A DNA stretch of 64,000 nt from Aquila chrysaetos chrysaetos. Lineage: Eukaryota; Chordata; Aves; Accipitriformes; Accipitridae. Positions 59,541 to 64,000 of this stretch are shown in pieces. The notes under the pieces were generated by a model. The model made no database searches. It was not told the DNA's origin and saw nothing but the letters and a program-made list of their open reading frames with translations. Position numbers and translations under genes: made by a program. Every line of letters starts with the position of its first letter. The first letter of the stretch is position 1. The stretch spans positions 30,027,825-30,091,824 of the forward strand of contig NC_044018.1 in NCBI RefSeq assembly GCF_900496995.4. Reading direction: 5' to 3'.

Positions 59541-62500
59541 CTGCAGGGACAGGGAAAGCATCAGAAAGAGGTGCAGGGAAACAGGGACTGAAGCAACCCC
59601 AGGCCGCTACAGCCAGCATCCCCATCACCTTGCTAATCAATTATTAAACACGCATCAACCCCATCCTGCTCCTGTCCTCGACTGCGGGGTCACGGCTTCC
59701 CGCTACGAGACCTGGACAGTTTATAGCCCACTTGGGTGCTGTTAAGCAAGGACCAGGTGCAATAAGGTCACGTCAGCGCTGCCACATGTCTGCTCTGCAC
59801 TGCGACCTTGCTGTTTGCTCGGTGCTGTCAGGTGAAAGAAATCTTGATCCTGCAAGACTCAAGCCAGCGGGTTCATCTCGCTCCAGTGCTGCTGTCAGTG
59901 CCCGACAACAGAGGGAGCCCAATGCGGCATCGCTCAGCCTCCGCGTCCGGCTGTAGCAGCAATAGTCTGGGTATCCAGCAACCCTTCTGCAGCATCGCAA
60001 GTATTTTTAAGCTAATGGGACATATAAACATACCCCCACTCCCAGGGTGGGTGTTTATGGCTTGTATTATGGGTGGCAGCCTTCAGCAGGAGCCAAGGGT
60101 TGGACTCAAAGGCTATCGATATGCAAGGCTTCTCCCATTTATTGAGGGAAGGGGAGCATCCACAGGCAATTTGGGCTCAAATCTTACTTTTTTAAAAAGA
60201 GCTTAAAAACCTGAATAGCCTCACAGGGTTGAAAGAGAAGAAAAGCAACAGGGAGCCACAATGATCTCTTGGGGAAGCAATGGGGGGGTTGTAACAGAGT
60301 CACACATTCACAAAAGCACTCATTAATACACTCCACTGGCAGGTCCTAAAAATAGCAATGCCCATTCCTCAAGATGTTATTAGCCCTTTAACCAGTCATT
60401 AAAGAAAACCCAAGCACGTTATCTGATGACAAGGTGGCTTTCTGCCTGCCTTGGGCTGCAGAGATTTGATGCTGGGTGAGTCGAGGTGGAATTTGGGACG
60501 AGAGTTTGGCGAAGGGCAGTGGGAGCCACGGTCCCAGGGCTCGAGGCAAGGAACTGTTTGCAGACCCGCTCCCTTCTGCCACCTTTAGCCGACGGCATTT
60601 TTCCAATGCATTTTCAAACTTGCACAATCTCAGAGGGGACTTGAAGATCTCAGAGGCACAGGAACGACCGGCTCGGACCGAAAGGTCACTCCGACGATCA
60701 GCACATTAGGGCCAGCTCTGCAGGGGATAGCATGACTGCTTGGGGAGAAAAATTAGGGTTTTGCTCTCTCCCGTCCTGGTTCTTATTACAAAAGCCTTGG
60801 ATCCATGTGGGCACTGCATGCAAGAAGGGAAACTGTTCAGAGATGGGGCAGCATCTGTGGGGAAAGAGCCACATGGGGCTGGGAATGAGGATGGGGCAAA
60901 GAGCCAAGGGCTTGGGCTGTGGCCATGGTGTGCAAAGTCTTTGCCAGCATGGCCTGTCCCAAGCACCGGGGCTTCAGAAGGGATTATTGCAGATGTCTGA
61001 GCAAATCTCAGATCCTGCAAGTGAATCAATCCAAAATTAGGAAGCATCTGCAGAGCAGATCGGAAAGAAAAGGATGTTTCTGTGTTAGGGCAAGACTGCA
61101 AGGGAAATCAACTTGGGATTTCCCACCCACCTTTAAGAAATCCAGCCCTCAAACAGATTTGAAACAGTGAGGCAGCAGCATTTCTCACTCTAGTAGGAGT
61201 TGAAAACCAAGAGGATTTCCCAAAGCATCACTTTGGCGGGGGAGCAAATGCTGGCAAGGTTTGTTCCCCACAGTACTATCGCCTGAGGCAGCCAAGAGTT
61301 CCCTATACAGGGTCTATGCAACAAAGGATCCAGTTTCCCACTATGTCCCAGGGCTGCTGGCTGCACCAAAGCTCGGCAGTGCTGCACATTGCTGCGCATC
61401 CATTGCCAAACTGCCAGCGATGTTGACAGAAATGGACGGCAGCAGGTCCCGGGTTTGGTGTTTAATGCTCTGATAGGACTTGCTGGAGCCTACAGGAGAC
61501 TAAAACCCAAAGGAAGCCCTGCAGGTGTTTAAAAAAATCAGATAAAAGGAGAATTGTGATTCCCTTCCAGCTTGTCTGGTGTTGCGGAGGCCAGTGCCAT
61601 GACGCAGCGGTACTTGTGCAAGCCACGACACAGCCCGGCATCGGTGCTGCGGATTGAGAACCACCCCCGGCGTTTCTGGTGAAATCGTTCCTGGTAACGC
61701 TGGGGAGCAGAAAACCTGAAACGCACCTTGCTTGGCTGTGCCCGAGGAACGGCTTTTCGGTAGGACCAGGGGTAACGTGGACAAGGGGTGCCAGCGTGGT
61801 GACTTGCCTGCTTTATAAAGATCTGAGGAAAAGGATTCGACCCTCGGTTGTACTCACAGGGGGATGGATGTTGCCCACCACATCCCTGCCTGCCTCCAAG
61901 GGGAATGCAGGACCGGGAAGTGCCTTGATGCCTGCACCTTCCACTTGACATCCCAGCTCACGCCCCAGCTCTGATCTCTTTCCGAACACTGAGCTGGAGA
62001 CATCCAGCCACAGACTCCTGGCACAACCGGCGACGTGGCTGAGCGTTTGTGGGCTGCCCTGACCCAAAGTCCGTGCAGAGGCTGAGATAACATCTGCCCA
62101 TCGCTTCCAGACAGATGCTGGCCCTCTTTGTGAGACACCACAAGGGCAGCAGGGAAGGCCACGGCCGACACCGAGGGTAGCACACGAGGATGCAGCCGGC
62201 CAGGTGAGGATACAACCCCGCAACCCCAGCCAAAACCAGGGGCTTGGAAATGCTGGAGGATGATACGGAGCAGCACGGAGGCAGACTTGCTCTGTCAGGC
62301 GGGGAAAGAGCAGCCAAATATAAAGCAAAAATGAAGTTTAGGAAATATCAGGCATGAAACGTGTTCGCTGGATGGAGTCTGAGCATTTCACGGAAGCTTG
62401 AATGGTGGGTGCTTCTGCCTGCCCCAGCTGGAGCCAAGGACACTGTCCAGCCCTGGGGGTGCAAAAAGGCCCATGGTTGTTCCCCCACCCTGGGACAGCC

Positions 62501-64000
62501 TGCCCGGCACAGCCATCACGGTGGGGTGGTATTTGGGATCTTGCTGGGACAGCGGCTGCGGTGAGGGCTGCAGAAACACCCCTTGCAGGAGCAGCTTTAG
62601 GGCGATTCACGGCTAGATGAGGGTCAAGCAGCAAAAGCAGCAGTTTAATATGCTGTAGGGACAAGGCACATGCATCAAGGTTGGGAATCATCCCCTGAGC
62701 AGCCCTGCAGGGCGTTGTGACCCCGCTTAACTGCCACGGATGCCCAGGATCACTCTGCACCAGTTCATGCAGTAAATACCCAGGATGTACCCTTTAAAAC
62801 TGGGGAGCGAAGCCTAATTCATCCCAGCCCCTTCTCCCAAAACCGCACCTTTCAGTCCCACTGACCTGCCCCGAACCCCAGCTGTGACCACCCCGGGATG
62901 CCTTTGTCACTGGAAGACAGAGCCTTTCTAAACGCGGCCAAATCCCTGCAGGTGTAATTAGCAGCACAGCCGACGGCGACAGGGATGGGACAAGGGGTGA
63001 CACAGACAGAAAAAACAGATTGCTCAACAGGAACTCAAACACTGCGATGGCTGGAGGGAAGGTAATGGGATGCTATGGGCTGGCTGGGTAGCGTGCATCT
63101 CCTACAGCACGTGGCTTTGCACGGAAACCAGAGAGGAGGAAAGCTTGCAGCGACAGGCAAGCAGCAGCGATTTAAATCGCAGGTCCCAGACCCTTGCTGG
63201 AGCAAATCGGAGCAGCGACAGCAGCTGCAGGGCCCCCAGCTACCGCTCTTCCCCCGCCAAGGAGGTTGTGTCCCTCTGACACAGCTGAGACATGACTAAC
63301 CGAAGCGATGCTTGCACAGATTTCGGAAAGGGCTTTCCAGATGCTCAGCGCCTGCCGGCTTCCATGCCTACTCTAATTACAGAGGACGCTGGATGTTTAT
63401 AGCGCGTGCTTCAAGCCCGCCGGGAGCGGAGACGCTTCCCAGCCAGCCTGCGAACGCCGGCCGCCGCTAAGTGACGTTTTCCTGGATGGCCACGACTCTT
63501 GCCTCCCTCTCGTGCTCCTGCTTTCCCTCTCGGCCAGTCTCTGGTGTCAGCACGGGTCCCAGGGGCCGGCATTGCACAACGCTGACGTGCAGCAGCTCAC
63601 AGGCTGGGGAATAACATATTCCATGTTTGGGGCAGCCGGGACTTTTTTTGCTTTTGAGTATCACCGCCTATTCGGGGAAGCGGAGGAGAGCTGGAAAGGC
63701 CACCTCCCTCCTTGCTCACCCTTGTCCCGCGCTCCCACACTAAACAACCGTAACCCTGCCGGCTACTGCTGCCCTCGCACTGCCTGCTCCCCTGAGCTCC
63801 TCCTCTCCTCTCCTGACCAACTGGGGAAATTCCCCTCTCCCGCACAATCTCCTTCCAGTTTCTGCTCCTCTCCCTGGCTCCGAGATGACGGTTTGGTTTT
63901 TTTTTTCTCCTCCTCTTTGGGGATTTTCAGCACTGAGATCATAAATCGAGTCTCGTGGTGAGGATGCTGAGCATCAGCTGTGACTACAACCAGATGCCAG
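59541..64000 (-). other. VDR: VDR intron between the DNA-binding and hinge exons (partial)
   Basis: Non-repetitive, moderate-GC DNA. I searched both strands for the second zinc-finger exon (CRLKRC, KRKALFTC-type motifs) and did not find it. No other gene, RNA or element is recognised, although conserved VDR enhancers could be present. Confidence 0.7.

Noticed and set aside
61538-61951. Minus-strand frame with RFHQKRRGW and HKYRC, considered as the VDR second zinc finger.
   Set aside because: It lacks the Cys spacing and the CRLKRC motif of nuclear-receptor fingers and has no convincing splice sites in phase with the VDR hinge exon.

Overview
This window looks like GC-rich vertebrate nuclear DNA, most probably from a bird microchromosome. 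Six genes are recognisable from translated exons with consistent splice sites. Left to right they are AMHR2 (minus strand, 5' part only), SP1 (minus), SP7/osterix (plus), AAAS/aladin (plus), MYG1 (minus) and VDR (minus, ligand-binding exons only). AMHR2-SP1-SP7-AAAS-MYG1 matches the gene order of human 12q13.13. VDR in human lies several megabases away at 12q13.11, so its position next to MYG1 marks a different arrangement. The bird assignment is an inference from very long G/C homopolymers, minisatellite density, short introns in the gene-dense half and the sequence of the encoded proteins.

Layout. 1-3.3 kb: AMHR2 exons from the N-terminus to the start of the kinase domain, interrupted by minisatellites. 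3.5-22.6 kb: SP1, with a 3.8-kb 3'UTR, six coding exons and one 10.6-kb intron. 22.6-23.5 kb: SP1 CpG-island promoter with eight CCAAT boxes and an E2F/YY1 site. 23.5-37 kb: SP1-SP7 intergenic region, largely low-complexity tandem repeats, with a few non-repetitive islands that may be SP7 regulatory DNA. 37.2-38.7 kb: SP7. 38.7-41.6 kb: more minisatellites. 41.9-49.6 kb: AAAS, 16 coding exons. 50.5-50.9 kb: a possible small single-pass membrane protein gene with an LRRC3-like juxtamembrane segment. 51.2-54.3 kb: MYG1, seven exons. 54.3-54.75 kb: an array of ten NRF1-type palindromes at about 42-bp spacing, directly upstream of MYG1. 55.0-64 kb: VDR 3'UTR, six exons and part of a long intron. 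The VDR zinc-finger exons are not in the window.

Functionally the genes are a mixed syntenic block: a TGF-beta-family type II receptor, two Sp/KLF zinc-finger factors (general and osteoblast-specific), a nuclear-pore WD protein, a nuclear/mitochondrial nuclease and the vitamin D receptor. SP7 and VDR are both linked to bone biology. The items most worth a second look are: the NRF1-site minisatellite at MYG1; the CCAAT array and TGTCGCGACA palindromes at SP1; the missing SP7 N-terminus; a recurring pattern in which removing one base from a G/C homopolymer restores or normalises a reading frame (AMHR2 twice, MYG1, LRRC3-like gene); the LRRC3-like gene itself; and two short motifs scattered across the window (one resembling the MIR SINE core).
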